Shown piece after piece: positions 16,977 to 26,500 of a stretch of DNA of 32,626 nt. The notes under the pieces were generated by a model, which saw nothing but the letters and a program-made list of their open reading frames with translations, did not search any database and was not told the DNA's origin. Both the position numbers and the translations under genes were made by a program. The stretch's first letter is position 1. Every line of letters starts with the position of its first letter. This DNA comes from Variovorax sp. (GTDB lineage: Bacteria; Pseudomonadota; Gammaproteobacteria; Burkholderiales; Burkholderiaceae_C): the NCBI GenBank assembly GCA_004210915.1, contig SEGS01000039.1:1-32626 (forward strand), read 5' to 3'.

Positions 16977-18197
16977 ATGATCATCCACAGCCTGCTCGAT
17001 ACCGACCTCTACAAGTTCACCATGATGCAGGTCGTCCTGCACCACTTCCCGGGGGCTCAGGTCGAGTACCGGTTCAAGTGCCGCAACCCCGGCGTGAACC
17101 TTGCGCAATTCGCCGACGAGATCCGCCAGGAGGTGCGCGGCCTGTGCGGGCTGGCGTTCCGCGATGACGAACTGAACTACCTGCGCTCGATGCGCTTCAT
17201 CAAGAGCGACTTCGTCGACTTCCTGGGTCTCTTTCGACTCAACGAGAAGTACATCGAAATCCTTCCGCAACCCTCGGGCGAGCTCGAGATCCGCATTCGC
17301 GGGCCATGGCTGCACACGATCCTGTTCGAGATTCCGGTGTTGGCGATCGTCAACGAGGTCTACTTTCGCAACACGCAGCCGACGCCCGACCTGGCCGAGG
17401 GCCGCCGCCGGCTCGACGTGAAAATCGCGCAGCTCCAGGCCGAGGGCCTGTCGGACCTCAAGATCGCCGACTACGGCACGCGCCGCCGCTTCTCCAAAGA
17501 CTGGCACGAAGAGGTGCTGCGCACGCTCTCGGCCAGGCTCGAACCCGTGCATCCGCCCGCCGCGCGCGTCGAGGTCGGCGCTCGTCTTCCGCAACTCGCC
17601 GGCACCAGCAACGTGCTCTACGCCATGAAGCTCGGGCTGATCCCGCTGGGCACCATGGCGCATGAGTACCTGCAGGCCTGCCAAGCGCTGGGGCCACGCT
17701 TGCGCGACAGCCAGGTCTTCGGTTTCGAGAGCTGGGCCCGCGAATACCGCGGCGATCTGGGCATCGCGCTGTCCGATGTGTATGGCATGAGCGCGTTCCT
17801 CCGCGACTTCGACCTGTTCTTCTGCAAGCTGTTCGACGGCGCACGGCATGACAGTGGCGACCCGTTCCAATGGGGCGAGCGCATGCTGGCGCACTACATC
17901 GCCAACCGCGTCGACCCGCTGACCAAGACGCTGATCTTCAGCGATGGCCTCACGGTGCCGCGCACCATCGAGCTCTACCAGCAGTTCCGCGGTCGTTGCC
18001 AGCTCGCTTTCGGCATCGGCACCAACCTCACGAACGACCTCGGCTACGAGCCGCTGCAGATCGTCATCAAGATGATCCAGTGCAACGGCCAACCGGTGGC
18101 CAAGCTGTCGGACACACCGTCGAAGAACATGTGCGAAGACGAGAAGTACCTGGCCTACCTGCGCCAGGTGTTCGAGATCGAGCAACCCAAAGCGTGA
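16977..18197 (+). CDS. pncB: Nicotinate phosphoribosyltransferase
   Basis: This salvage enzyme makes nicotinate mononucleotide from nicotinate and PRPP, coupled to ATP hydrolysis, for NAD synthesis. It has 406 residues, the usual proteobacterial length. Family landmarks: [15 protein letters not shown] at the N-terminus, [10 protein letters not shown] (165-173), GTMAHE (225-230) with H229 at the place of the phosphorylated histidine, the phosphate-binding [12 protein letters not shown], and [10 protein letters not shown] near the C-terminus. I chose ATG 16977; an in-frame GTG at 16965 is possible, and neither has a clear ribosome binding site. It heads a tight five-gene plus-strand run and is divergent from the csbD-like gene across 171 bp. 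Confidence 0.95.
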   Translation: MIIHSLLDTDLYKFTMMQVVLHHFPGAQVEYRFKCRNPGVNLAQFADEIRQEVRGLCGLAFRDDELNYLRSMRFIKSDFVDFLGLFRLNEKYIEILPQPSGELEIRIRGPWLHTILFEIPVLAIVNEVYFRNTQPTPDLAEGRRRLDVKIAQLQAEGLSDLKIADYGTRRRFSKDWHEEVLRTLSARLEPVHPPAARVEVGARLPQLAGTSNVLYAMKLGLIPLGTMAHEYLQACQALGPRLRDSQVFGFESWAREYRGDLGIALSDVYGMSAFLRDFDLFFCKLFDGARHDSGDPFQWGERMLAHYIANRVDPLTKTLIFSDGLTVPRTIELYQQFRGRCQLAFGIGTNLTNDLGYEPLQIVIKMIQCNGQPVAKLSDTPSKNMCEDEKYLAYLRQVFEIEQPKA

Positions 18198-18205
18198 GAG
18201 GGACC

Positions 18206-19621
18206 ATGAAGACGAACACCGCTCTGCGCGCGGCGCTGGCATTCAGCGCCCTCTTGCCCTCGTGGGCGATGGCCGCCGACTTTGACGGGAGCACGCTGTC
18301 GCCGCTGTGGGGCGTGCCCTTCGCGGGCCTGTTGCTGTCGATTGCGCTGATGCCGTTGCTGGCACCGCGTTTCTGGCATCACCATTACGGCAAGGTGGCG
18401 CTCGCCTGGGCCGCAGCCTTCCTGCTGCCCTTTGCCGCCATCCACGGGGCAGGGTTGGCCGGCGCACAGCTGGTTCATGCCGCGTTGGCGGAATACATCC
18501 CCTTCATCATCCTGTTGACCGCGCTCTTCACCGTCGCGGGCGGCATCCACATCCGCGGCAACCTGCATGGCGCGCCGAGGCTCAACACGGCCATCCTGGC
18601 CATCGGCGCCGTGCTTGCAAGTTTCATGGGCACCACGGGCGCGTCGATGTTGCTGATTCGCCCGCTGATCCGCGCGAACGACAACCGCGTGCACAAGGCG
18701 CATGTTGTCGTGTTCTTCATCTTCATCGTTTCGAACGTTGGGGGTTCCCTCACGCCGCTGGGCGATCCGCCGCTGTTCCTCGGCTTCCTCAAGGGCGTGG
18801 AATTCTTCTGGACGGCCAGGCACATCTGGCCCGACACGCTCTTCGTGCTCGGGTCACTGCTGGTGATCTTCTATCTGCTCGACAGCTGGTTCTATCGCAA
18901 GGAAGGCGTGCTGCCCGTTGACCCGACGCCCGATACGCGCCCCGGGATTGCTTTCGAGGGCGCGCGCAATTTCTGGTTGCTGGGTGGCGTCGTTTTCTTC
19001 GTCCTGCTGAGCGGCATCTGGAAGTCGCCCGTGGTGTTCGACGTGGTGGGCACGCCGGTCGGTCTGCCGGGCATCGTGCGCGACCTCGGGCTGGTCGCGA
19101 TCACGCTGCTGTCGCTTCAGATCACGGCGCCGAAGGTTCACGCAGACAACCAGTTCGAATGGGGCCCGATGCTCGAAGTCGCCAAGCTTTTTGCCGGCAT
19201 CTTCCTGACCATCATTCCGGTGATCGCGATGCTCAAGGCCGGCACGCAGGGGCCGTTCGGGGCGGTCGTCGCCGCGGTCACCCGGCCCGACGGGCAGCCC
19301 GATCCCGCGATGTACTTCTGGGCCACCGGCGTCCTCAGTTCTTTCCTGGATAACGCACCGACCTACCTGGTGTTCTTCAACACCGCGGGCGGTGACCCGG
19401 TGGCATTGATGACGACCTATGCGAGCACGCTGGCCGCCATCTCTGCCGGTGCCGTGTTCATGGGCGCCAACACCTACATCGGCAACGCGCCGAACCTGAT
19501 GGTCAAGGCGATCGCCGAAAGCCGCGGCGTGAAGATGCCGAGCTTCTTCGGCTACATGGCCTGGTCGATCGCGATCCTTGTGCCGCTGTTCGTCATCAAC
19601 ACCTTCCTGTTCTTCCGTTGA
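18206..19621 (+). CDS. Sodium:proton antiporter-like / CitMHS-type transporter
   Basis: This 471-residue protein starts with a cleavable-looking signal segment (about residues 1-24, SWAMAADF), then about 11-12 membrane helices. Ion-transporter (IT) superfamily features are visible: ASFMGTTGASMLLIRPLI, SNVGGSLTPLGDPPLFLG and, in the second half, SSFLDNAPTYLVFF and GANTYIGNAPNLM. The twin TPLGDPP/IGNAPN re-entrant segments are typical of NhaD and citrate-Me2+-symport-like carriers. It is usually annotated as a sodium:proton antiporter, but the substrate is unproven. It starts 8 bp after pncB and ends 10 bp before the dehydrogenase gene, so it is part of the same operon. Confidence 0.85.
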   Translation: MKTNTALRAALAFSALLPSWAMAADFDGSTLSPLWGVPFAGLLLSIALMPLLAPRFWHHHYGKVALAWAAAFLLPFAAIHGAGLAGAQLVHAALAEYIPFIILLTALFTVAGGIHIRGNLHGAPRLNTAILAIGAVLASFMGTTGASMLLIRPLIRANDNRVHKAHVVVFFIFIVSNVGGSLTPLGDPPLFLGFLKGVEFFWTARHIWPDTLFVLGSLLVIFYLLDSWFYRKEGVLPVDPTPDTRPGIAFEGARNFWLLGGVVFFVLLSGIWKSPVVFDVVGTPVGLPGIVRDLGLVAITLLSLQITAPKVHADNQFEWGPMLEVAKLFAGIFLTIIPVIAMLKAGTQGPFGAVVAAVTRPDGQPDPAMYFWATGVLSSFLDNAPTYLVFFNTAGGDPVALMTTYASTLAAISAGAVFMGANTYIGNAPNLMVKAIAESRGVKMPSFFGYMAWSIAILVPLFVINTFLFFR

Positions 19622-19631
19622 AAGGCCCCCC

Positions 19632-20627
19632 GTGAGCAAACCCCGCATCCTCGTCGCCCGCGCCGTGTTCCCTGAAACCATCGCGCGTCTCGAGCAGCAC
19701 TTCGAAGTCGCCTCCAACCAGAGCGACGACAGCTGGAGCAAGGCGGAGCTGATCGCACAGCTGCAGGGCAAGCAGGGCGTCTTCACCACCGGCAGCGAGC
19801 GCATCGATGCAGAGCTGCTCGCGGCCTGTCCCGAGCTGAAGATTTGCGCCAACATGGCCGTGGGCTACAACAACTTTGACGTCGACGCGATGGCTGCGCA
19901 CGGCGTGGTCGGCACCAACGCCCCCGATGTGCTGACCGAAACCACCGCCGACTTCGGCTTCGCCCTCCTGATGGCCACCGCGCGCCGCATCGCTGAGAGC
20001 GAGCATTTTCTCCGCGCCGGCCACTGGAGCAAGTGGAGCTACGACATGTTCGCGGGCGCCGAAATCCACGGCAGCACGCTCGGCATCATCGGCATGGGCC
20101 GCATCGGTCAGGGCATCGCCAGGCGTGGCGCGCATGGCTTCGGCATGAAGGTGATCTATCACAACCGTTCCCGCCTCGATGCCGCGCTGGAAGCCGAATG
20201 CAAGGCGAGCTACGCGGGCAAGGAGGAGCTGCTGAAGACGGCCGATCACGTCGTGCTCGTCGTGCCCTATAGCGCGGCCTCGCACCACACGATCGGCGCC
20301 GCCGAGCTCGCGCTGATGAAGCCGACCGCGACCCTCGTCAACATCGCGCGCGGTGGCATCGTCGACGACGCGGCACTGGCCGTTGCGCTGCGCGAGAAGC
20401 GCATCGCCGCCGCCGGCCTCGACGTGTTCGAGGGCGAGCCCAAGGTGCATCCCGATCTGCTCACCGTGCCCAACGTGGTGCTCACCCCGCACATCGCCAG
20501 CGCCACGGTGCCAACGCGGCGTGCCATGGCCGAGCTGGCGGCGGACAACCTGATTTCCTTCCTGACGGGGCGGGGTCCGAAGACGCCCGTGACGCCGGTG
20601 CCCGCCGTGCCGTCGGGGGCCCGATAA
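19632..20627 (+). CDS. D-2-hydroxyacid dehydrogenase (glyoxylate/hydroxypyruvate reductase-like)
   Basis: This 331-residue NAD(P)-dependent enzyme has the formate/D-lactate dehydrogenase architecture: a catalytic domain interrupted by a Rossmann domain with GMGRIG (154-159). The catalytic residues R240 (VNIARGG), E269 (VFEGEP) and H287 (LTPHIAS) are in place. The basic segment HNRSR (177-181) after the second strand suggests NADPH preference, as in GhrB-type glyoxylate/hydroxypyruvate reductases. The start is GTG 19632 (VSKPRILVAR); the frame is open further upstream only because it overlaps the antiporter gene. The substrate is inferred from the family. Confidence 0.92.
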   Translation: MSKPRILVARAVFPETIARLEQHFEVASNQSDDSWSKAELIAQLQGKQGVFTTGSERIDAELLAACPELKICANMAVGYNNFDVDAMAAHGVVGTNAPDVLTETTADFGFALLMATARRIAESEHFLRAGHWSKWSYDMFAGAEIHGSTLGIIGMGRIGQGIARRGAHGFGMKVIYHNRSRLDAALEAECKASYAGKEELLKTADHVVLVVPYSAASHHTIGAAELALMKPTATLVNIARGGIVDDAALAVALREKRIAAAGLDVFEGEPKVHPDLLTVPNVVLTPHIASATVPTRRAMAELAADNLISFLTGRGPKTPVTPVPAVPSGAR

Positions 20628-20642
20628 GGTGAAGAGCTTCCG

Positions 20643-22265
20643 ATGAGCGACGTTCCCATGGCTTGGTGGGCCGCAACCGGCGTGGCCTTGTTGATCGGCC
20701 TGCTGGCCGGTTGGCTGCTCGGCGGCGCCGGTGCCCGCCGCGCCCAGCAGGAGGCACTGCGCCAGCAAGTGGACGAGGCCAGGGCGCAGGCCCTGCAGAT
20801 GGCGCGTGACCAGGCCGAGGCCACGCTGCGCCCGCAGATCGCGACGGCCGACGAGCGCGCACGCGGCCTGGCGCAAGAGCGCGATGGCCTGCGCGCCGAA
20901 CTGCACGCGTTGCGCATGCAGGCCGATGCCTTGCGCGATGCCCTCGACAAGGAAAGCAACGGGCGCGCGCAGCTGGCCGAACGCGCCGAGCGCGTGCCGG
21001 TGCTTGACGCGGAACTGACCCGCCTGCGCATCGCCCATCAGGCCGCGCGCGACGACGCGGGCGCCCTGCGCACGCAGATCGGCGAGCTCAACACGCGAAT
21101 GGACGCCGAGCGGCAGGAGGCGGAGAAACTGCAACGTCTGCAGCGCGAGCAGACGGCTGCGCAGTTGCAGCAACTGGTCGAAGCGCGCGAGGTGATGGCC
21201 AACCAGTTCAAGGCGCTGGCCAACGACATCCTCGAAGAAAAGAGCAAGCGCTTTGCCGAGCAGAACCAGGTGAGCCTGGGCACTTTGCTCGACCCGCTGC
21301 GCATGCGGCTCGCAGACTTCCAAGGCAAGGTCGAGCTGTTCTACGACACCGAAGGCAAGCAGCGCTCGGCACTGTCGCAGCAGGTCACGCAACTGATGGA
21401 GCTGAACCAGTTGCTGGGCGCCGAAGCGCGCAACCTGACGCAGGCGCTCAAGGGCTCATCGAAGACGCAAGGCAACTGGGGCGAGCTGATTCTGGAGCGC
21501 GTGCTGGAGGCATCCGGCCTGCGCCGGGGTATCGAATACCACGTCCAGCAGAGCCACACGCGCGAAGACGGCTCCCGCGCGCAGCCCGACGTGATCATTC
21601 ATTTGCCGGAAGACCGCAAGCTGGTGGTCGATGCCAAGGTGTCGCTGCTGGCTTACGAAGAGTGCGTGGGTGCCGAAACCGATGAGCTGCGGGCGGCGGC
21701 ACAGCGCCGGCACCTCGCGTCGATTCGCAGCCACATCGAGGGTCTGTCGGGCAAGCGCTACGAACAGCTCTACAGCCTGAAGTCGCTCGACTTCGTGCTG
21801 ATGTTCGTGCCGATCGAGCCGGCCTTCATGCTCGCCATCTCGGCCGACGACCAGCTCTTCATGGACGCCTGGTCGCGCAACGTGCTGCTGGTGAGTCCGT
21901 CGACCCTGCTGTTCGTCGTGCGCACGGTCGCGCACCTGTGGCGGCAGGAGGCGCAGAGCCGCAACGCGCAGGACATCGCCAAGCGCGGCGCCGAGCTGTA
22001 CGACAAGCTGGCCGCTTTCGTCGGCGACCTCGAGCGGGTCGGCAAGGCGCTCGACAACGCACAGGGCGCCTACAAGGACGCGTTCAACAAGTTCACCGAC
22101 GGCAAAGGCAACGCGATTCGCCAGGCCGAAATGCTCAAGTCGCTGGGCGTGAAGCCGACCAAGGCGTTCTCTGCCGCGGCGCTCGATGCGGCGCTGCCGC
22201 TCGAGGGGGAGGGTGCGGCACCGGAGTCGCCTGCACCCGGACTGCCTGCGCCCGAGCCGCAATGA
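20643..22265 (+). CDS. rmuC: DNA recombination protein RmuC
   Basis: RmuC limits recombination at inverted repeats in E. coli and resembles a nuclease. The 540-residue protein has the full layout: an N-terminal membrane anchor (about 8-27), a long coiled coil (about 30-200), then the RmuC domain (about 235-480), with GNWGELILERVLEASGL and the PD-(D/E)XK-like QPDVIIHLPEDRKLVVDAKV, including the DAK catalytic trio. The tail after about 505 is Pro/Ala-rich. Its stop overlaps the start of the MFS gene (ATGA), so translation is probably coupled; it follows the dehydrogenase by 15 bp. Confidence 0.95.
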   Translation: MSDVPMAWWAATGVALLIGLLAGWLLGGAGARRAQQEALRQQVDEARAQALQMARDQAEATLRPQIATADERARGLAQERDGLRAELHALRMQADALRDALDKESNGRAQLAERAERVPVLDAELTRLRIAHQAARDDAGALRTQIGELNTRMDAERQEAEKLQRLQREQTAAQLQQLVEAREVMANQFKALANDILEEKSKRFAEQNQVSLGTLLDPLRMRLADFQGKVELFYDTEGKQRSALSQQVTQLMELNQLLGAEARNLTQALKGSSKTQGNWGELILERVLEASGLRRGIEYHVQQSHTREDGSRAQPDVIIHLPEDRKLVVDAKVSLLAYEECVGAETDELRAAAQRRHLASIRSHIEGLSGKRYEQLYSLKSLDFVLMFVPIEPAFMLAISADDQLFMDAWSRNVLLVSPSTLLFVVRTVAHLWRQEAQSRNAQDIAKRGAELYDKLAAFVGDLERVGKALDNAQGAYKDAFNKFTDGKGNAIRQAEMLKSLGVKPTKAFSAAALDAALPLEGEGAAPESPAPGLPAPEPQ

Positions 22266-23434
22266 AAGGTGCCGAGCTGCTGCGGCTGATCGGGGCGCAG
22301 GTCTGCCTGCACGCGACGATGGCCGGCATGCGGCTCGCAGCCCCCCTGCTTGCACTGCAGCAGGGCTACAGCGCTGCGGCGGTGGGCGTGCTGATCGCGC
22401 TGTTCGCGCTCACCCAGGTGTTTCTGGCGCTGCCGGCGGGGCGCTTTGCCGACCGGCACGGCCTCAAGCGGCCACTCGCGCTGTCGGTGATCGCCGCGAT
22501 CGCCGGGGCCGGCCTTGTTGTGATCTCGCCCACCTTTCCCGCGATGTGCGTGGCCGCGCTGCTGACCGGCGGCGCGACCGGCGCCACCGTGATCGCGCTG
22601 CAGCGGCACGTCGGTCGTGCGGTGCGCACGCCGACACAACTTAAGCGGGTGTTCAGCTGGCTTGCCATCGCGCCGGCGGTCGCCAACTTCGTCGGGCCGT
22701 TTTGCGCAGGGCTGTTGATCGACCTCGCCGGCCGCTCCCCGGGAGACCTCTTGGGCTTTCGCATCGCCTTCGCGGTGCTGGCCGTGTTGCCCGTCGCCTG
22801 CTGGCTGCTGGTGCGCAGCGCTCATGAGGATGCCATCACGGCGCCCGCGCCAGGCGCAGCGCCGACGCGCGCCTGGGATCTGCTGCGCGACGCGATGTTC
22901 CGGCGCTTGCTGTTCGTCAACTGGCTGCAGTCGTCGAGCTGGGACGTGCACGCTTTCGTGCTGCCGATCCTCGGCCACGACCGCGGGCTGAGCGCATCGG
23001 TGATCGGATCGATCCTCGGTGCGTTCGCGATCGCGGCGGCCCTGATCCGCGTCGTCCTGCCGCTGGTGGCCGCGCGTGCGTCCGAGCGCAACGTGATCCT
23101 GACCTCGACCGCGGTGACCGCCGTGGTCTTCGCGATCTACCCGCTGCTGTCGTCCGCGCTGGCAATGGGCGCGTGCTCGGTGGTGCTCGGCTTCGCGCTG
23201 GGCGCCGTGCAGCCGATGGTGATGAGCATGCTGCACCAGCTCACGCCGCATGCGCGCCACGGCGAGGCGCTGGGCCTGCGCCTCATGACCATCAACGCGT
23301 CGAGCGTGGCGATGCCCATGCTCTTCGGGTCGCTCGGCGCGCTGATCGGGATCGCCGGTGTGTTCTGGGTGGTCGGCGGCACGGTGGCGCTGGGCAGTCG
23401 CGCGGTGTGGGGGCTGCGCCTGCCGCCATCCTGA
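22262..23434 (+). CDS. MFS transporter
   Basis: The 390-residue protein has about 12 hydrophobic segments and motif A-like GRFADRHGLKRPLAL between helices 2 and 3. Helix 4 has LLTGGATGATVIALQRHVGR. The C-terminal half repeats the fold, with GFALGAVQPMVMSML in a late helix. The family is probably a sugar or drug exporter-type MFS of unknown substrate. The start codon overlaps the rmuC stop by 4 bp, placing it last in the pncB-led operon; an 87-bp gap follows before the next gene. Confidence 0.87.
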   Translation: MKGAELLRLIGAQVCLHATMAGMRLAAPLLALQQGYSAAAVGVLIALFALTQVFLALPAGRFADRHGLKRPLALSVIAAIAGAGLVVISPTFPAMCVAALLTGGATGATVIALQRHVGRAVRTPTQLKRVFSWLAIAPAVANFVGPFCAGLLIDLAGRSPGDLLGFRIAFAVLAVLPVACWLLVRSAHEDAITAPAPGAAPTRAWDLLRDAMFRRLLFVNWLQSSSWDVHAFVLPILGHDRGLSASVIGSILGAFAIAAALIRVVLPLVAARASERNVILTSTAVTAVVFAIYPLLSSALAMGACSVVLGFALGAVQPMVMSMLHQLTPHARHGEALGLRLMTINASSVAMPMLFGSLGALIGIAGVFWVVGGTVALGSRAVWGLRLPPS

Positions 23435-23521
23435 GCGGACGCGCGGCGAGCGCATATGCTTGCCCGTTGACCGGTGCGGAGGGCCCGTCCGGCAATGAAT
23501 CTTGAACGGGAGATGGAAGGC

Positions 23522-26500
23522 ATGCGTCGCTTCGAATTGGTAGAAGGCACTGCGAGCAAGTTCTGGGAGATCGAGCAGGCCGACAGCGAACTCAACATCC
23601 GGTGGGGTCGAATCGGCACGGCGGGCCAGAGCCAGACCAAGTCCTTCGACGACGGCACGAAGGCCGCCGCGGCGCTGACCAAGCTGGTGAGCGAGAAGAC
23701 CGGCAAGGGCTACAAGGAAGCGGGCGTGGCGGCCGATGCCAGCATCGGCAAGACCGAGGCGAAGCCCAAGGCGGCCGCGGCCGACCCCGTGGCCCCGGCG
23801 CCTCAAGCGGCTCAAGCGGCTCAAGCGCCTCCAGCGCCTCCAGCGCCTCCAGCGCCTCCAGCGGCCGCCGCGACGGCGAACCCGCCCGTCGCCGCCGAGT
23901 CCCCCGTCACCACCGAGAGCCTCGACGCGCAGAGCGATCGCGTTTTCGAGGCCGTTCGGGCGCAGGTCGCCGACGGCGCGCTCAAGCTCGGCGACAAGCT
24001 CTCGGCGGCCGTGCTCAAGCGCCAGCACGGCGTGAGCGACCGGGGCGCGGCGATGGCCTTCGACCGGCTCAAGTCCGCAGGCCTGTTGTACGGCTGGGGC
24101 AGCACGGCGCAGGTGCAGGACAAGGCCCAGGCCTATGCGCGGGAACTGGGCGAGCAGACCGTCGCAGCCGCCGCGATCGCTGCCGAGCCGGGCGCCGCCG
24201 CCCCTGCGGCCGAGGGCACGCCCCCCTGGCTGGCGCAAGGCGAGCCGCTGCGCCTCACGCCGCAGATGCGCGCGGCGGCCTATGCGTCACGCCGCTTCCC
24301 GAAGACGGTGAAGACCCCCAGCGTGGCCGCCGCCTGGTTGCTCGTGAAGCAGAGGACGCAGCTGTCCATCGACCTCAGCGCGAGCGACGCCGCGCTGCGC
24401 CCTGCCGCCCAGCGCATGCTGGACCGCACGCAGCTCGTCGAGCCGCCGCCAGACGCCGAGGCCGACGCGCTGCTGTTGACCCTGGCGCTGCACACCACGG
24501 GCTACTACGGCGAGAGCGAACCCGGCGAGGCCATCGTCGACTACCTGGTGGCGCGCTACGGGCTGCCGCAGGCCGTCGACATCTGGCTGGCCGCCCAGCG
24601 CGTGCAGGTCAAGACCGACTACGACCGCCACAACAAGACGCGCCACAGCAGCTTCTCGTCCACCGTCACCCACCCCGTCAGCAACGGCTGGCGCGGCCCG
24701 CTGGGGCAGGCCGAATCGGCGCTGCGCAGCCACCTGGCCGCGGCCACTCAAGACGACTGGACGGCCTGCGCCGACCGCATCGAAGCCGGGCTGCCCGGCC
24801 TGTTCCCCGCGCGCCAGCCCGTGCTCGCGCTGCTCTTGCCCGACCGGCCCGCGCTGTCGAACGCGCTGGCGCTGCGCCTGGGCGCGGAGAAGGACTCGCC
24901 CGAAACGCTGCACTGGCTGCTGCTCACCGCCACCGACCCGGCCGCCATCGCGCAGGCGGGCAAGGCGCGCATCAGCTATTCCACCGGTTTCTGGGGCCAT
25001 AGCGGCATGGTGGCCACGGCCGTGCAGGAGCGCGGCTTGGACGCCATCGCCGTGCTGGAGAAGGGCGCCGCTGAAGACGATGCCGGCGAGGCGCTCGCCG
25101 CCATCGGCACGCCCGAGGCCGTCACCGCGCTGGCCAGGGTGGCGAGCGCGTCCAAGGGCGCGCTGGCGCGTCTGTCGCTGGCGGTGGACCGCTGGCCGCA
25201 GGCGGCGCTCGTCGCGCTGTCCAAACTTGTCGCCGCGGGCGGCAAGGACGCGGGCCTGCTCACGCCCGGCCTCACGCGCCTGCTGCGTGCGCACGGCGCG
25301 CTGGTCGATGGGCTGCGGCCGTGGATGGACGCGGGCGCGCAAGCCGCCGTCGACCGGCAGTTGGCGCTGCTGTCCGGGCCGGGCGAGGTGGCCGACGCAG
25401 CCGAACTGCCCGGCGTGCTGGCCGCGCCGCCCTGGCTGGCCAAGGTGCAGAAGAAGGCGGCCGGCGTGCTGGCGCTGGAGCCCCTGGCGCTGGACCCCGT
25501 GGAGCAGTGGGCGCCCGGCACGCGTGAGTCGGCGCTCAAGCTCAATCAGTGGCACCAGCAACGGCACGACAAGGCGGCGAAGGACGTCATGGTGCTGATC
25601 GACGAGCTGGGCTTCGACGATCGCAAGAAGTACTACGGCGCCATCGGCGAAGCCGCCGCCGCCGCCATCCGCCAGCGCAACACGCAGGGGTTGGTCGATG
25701 CCTGGCGCGCGATGGTGGTCGAACGCAAGAAGGAGCGCTACTACTGGTTCACCTTCGACGGGAACTACGTGCCCGTGCTGCCGGCCGAGATGGCCGCGCC
25801 CTTCTGGAACACCGTGGCCGGCGAAACGGAGACGGGCGGCGCCACCTTCGTCATGGCCTCGCTGGGCCTGGCCGCGTTGCCGGGCCTGCAATCGGTGGTG
25901 CGCGCCAAGCCCACCGAGAACCTGGCGCTGGCGCTGTACTACGGCGCCGTCGAATTGGCCGCGCCGGCCGCGCGCGCCTTCGCCAAGCTCAAGTCGGTGC
26001 GTGAGGCGGGGCGGGCCTGGCTGCTCAAGTACCCCGAGCACGCCGCCTGCGGCCTGATCGCGCCCGCGCTGGGCAAGGCCGGCGAGGCGCGCGACTGCGC
26101 GGGCTCGGCGCTGCGGCTGCTGCAGGCGCAAGGCCATGCCGACCTGCTGCTTGAAGTGGCCGGCCGCTACGGCGACGCGGCCGTGGTCGAGGCGATCCGC
26201 GCGGTGCTCGACGAAAGCCCGATCGACCGTTTTCCCACCAAGCGCGCGAAGTTGCCCGAGTTCTTCCAGCCACGCGGTTGGCGCCGGCCGGTGCTGCAGT
26301 CCGCAGAAGGCAAGGGCAAGGCCTTGCCCGACGACGCGCTGGAGGCGCTGGGCCAGATGCTCACCTTCCCGACCAATGAAGAGGTCTACGGCGGCATCGC
26401 CATCGTGAAAGAAGCTTGCGAGCGCGACTCGCTGGCTGACTTCGCGTGGGATGCCTTCAGCGCCTGGCTCGAAGCCGGCGCGCCGGGCAAGGAGAACTGG

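Noticed and set aside
16806..18242. A long upstream extension of the CsbD-like gene
   Set aside because: It is antisense to pncB; the CsbD family start with AGGAG is at 16805.
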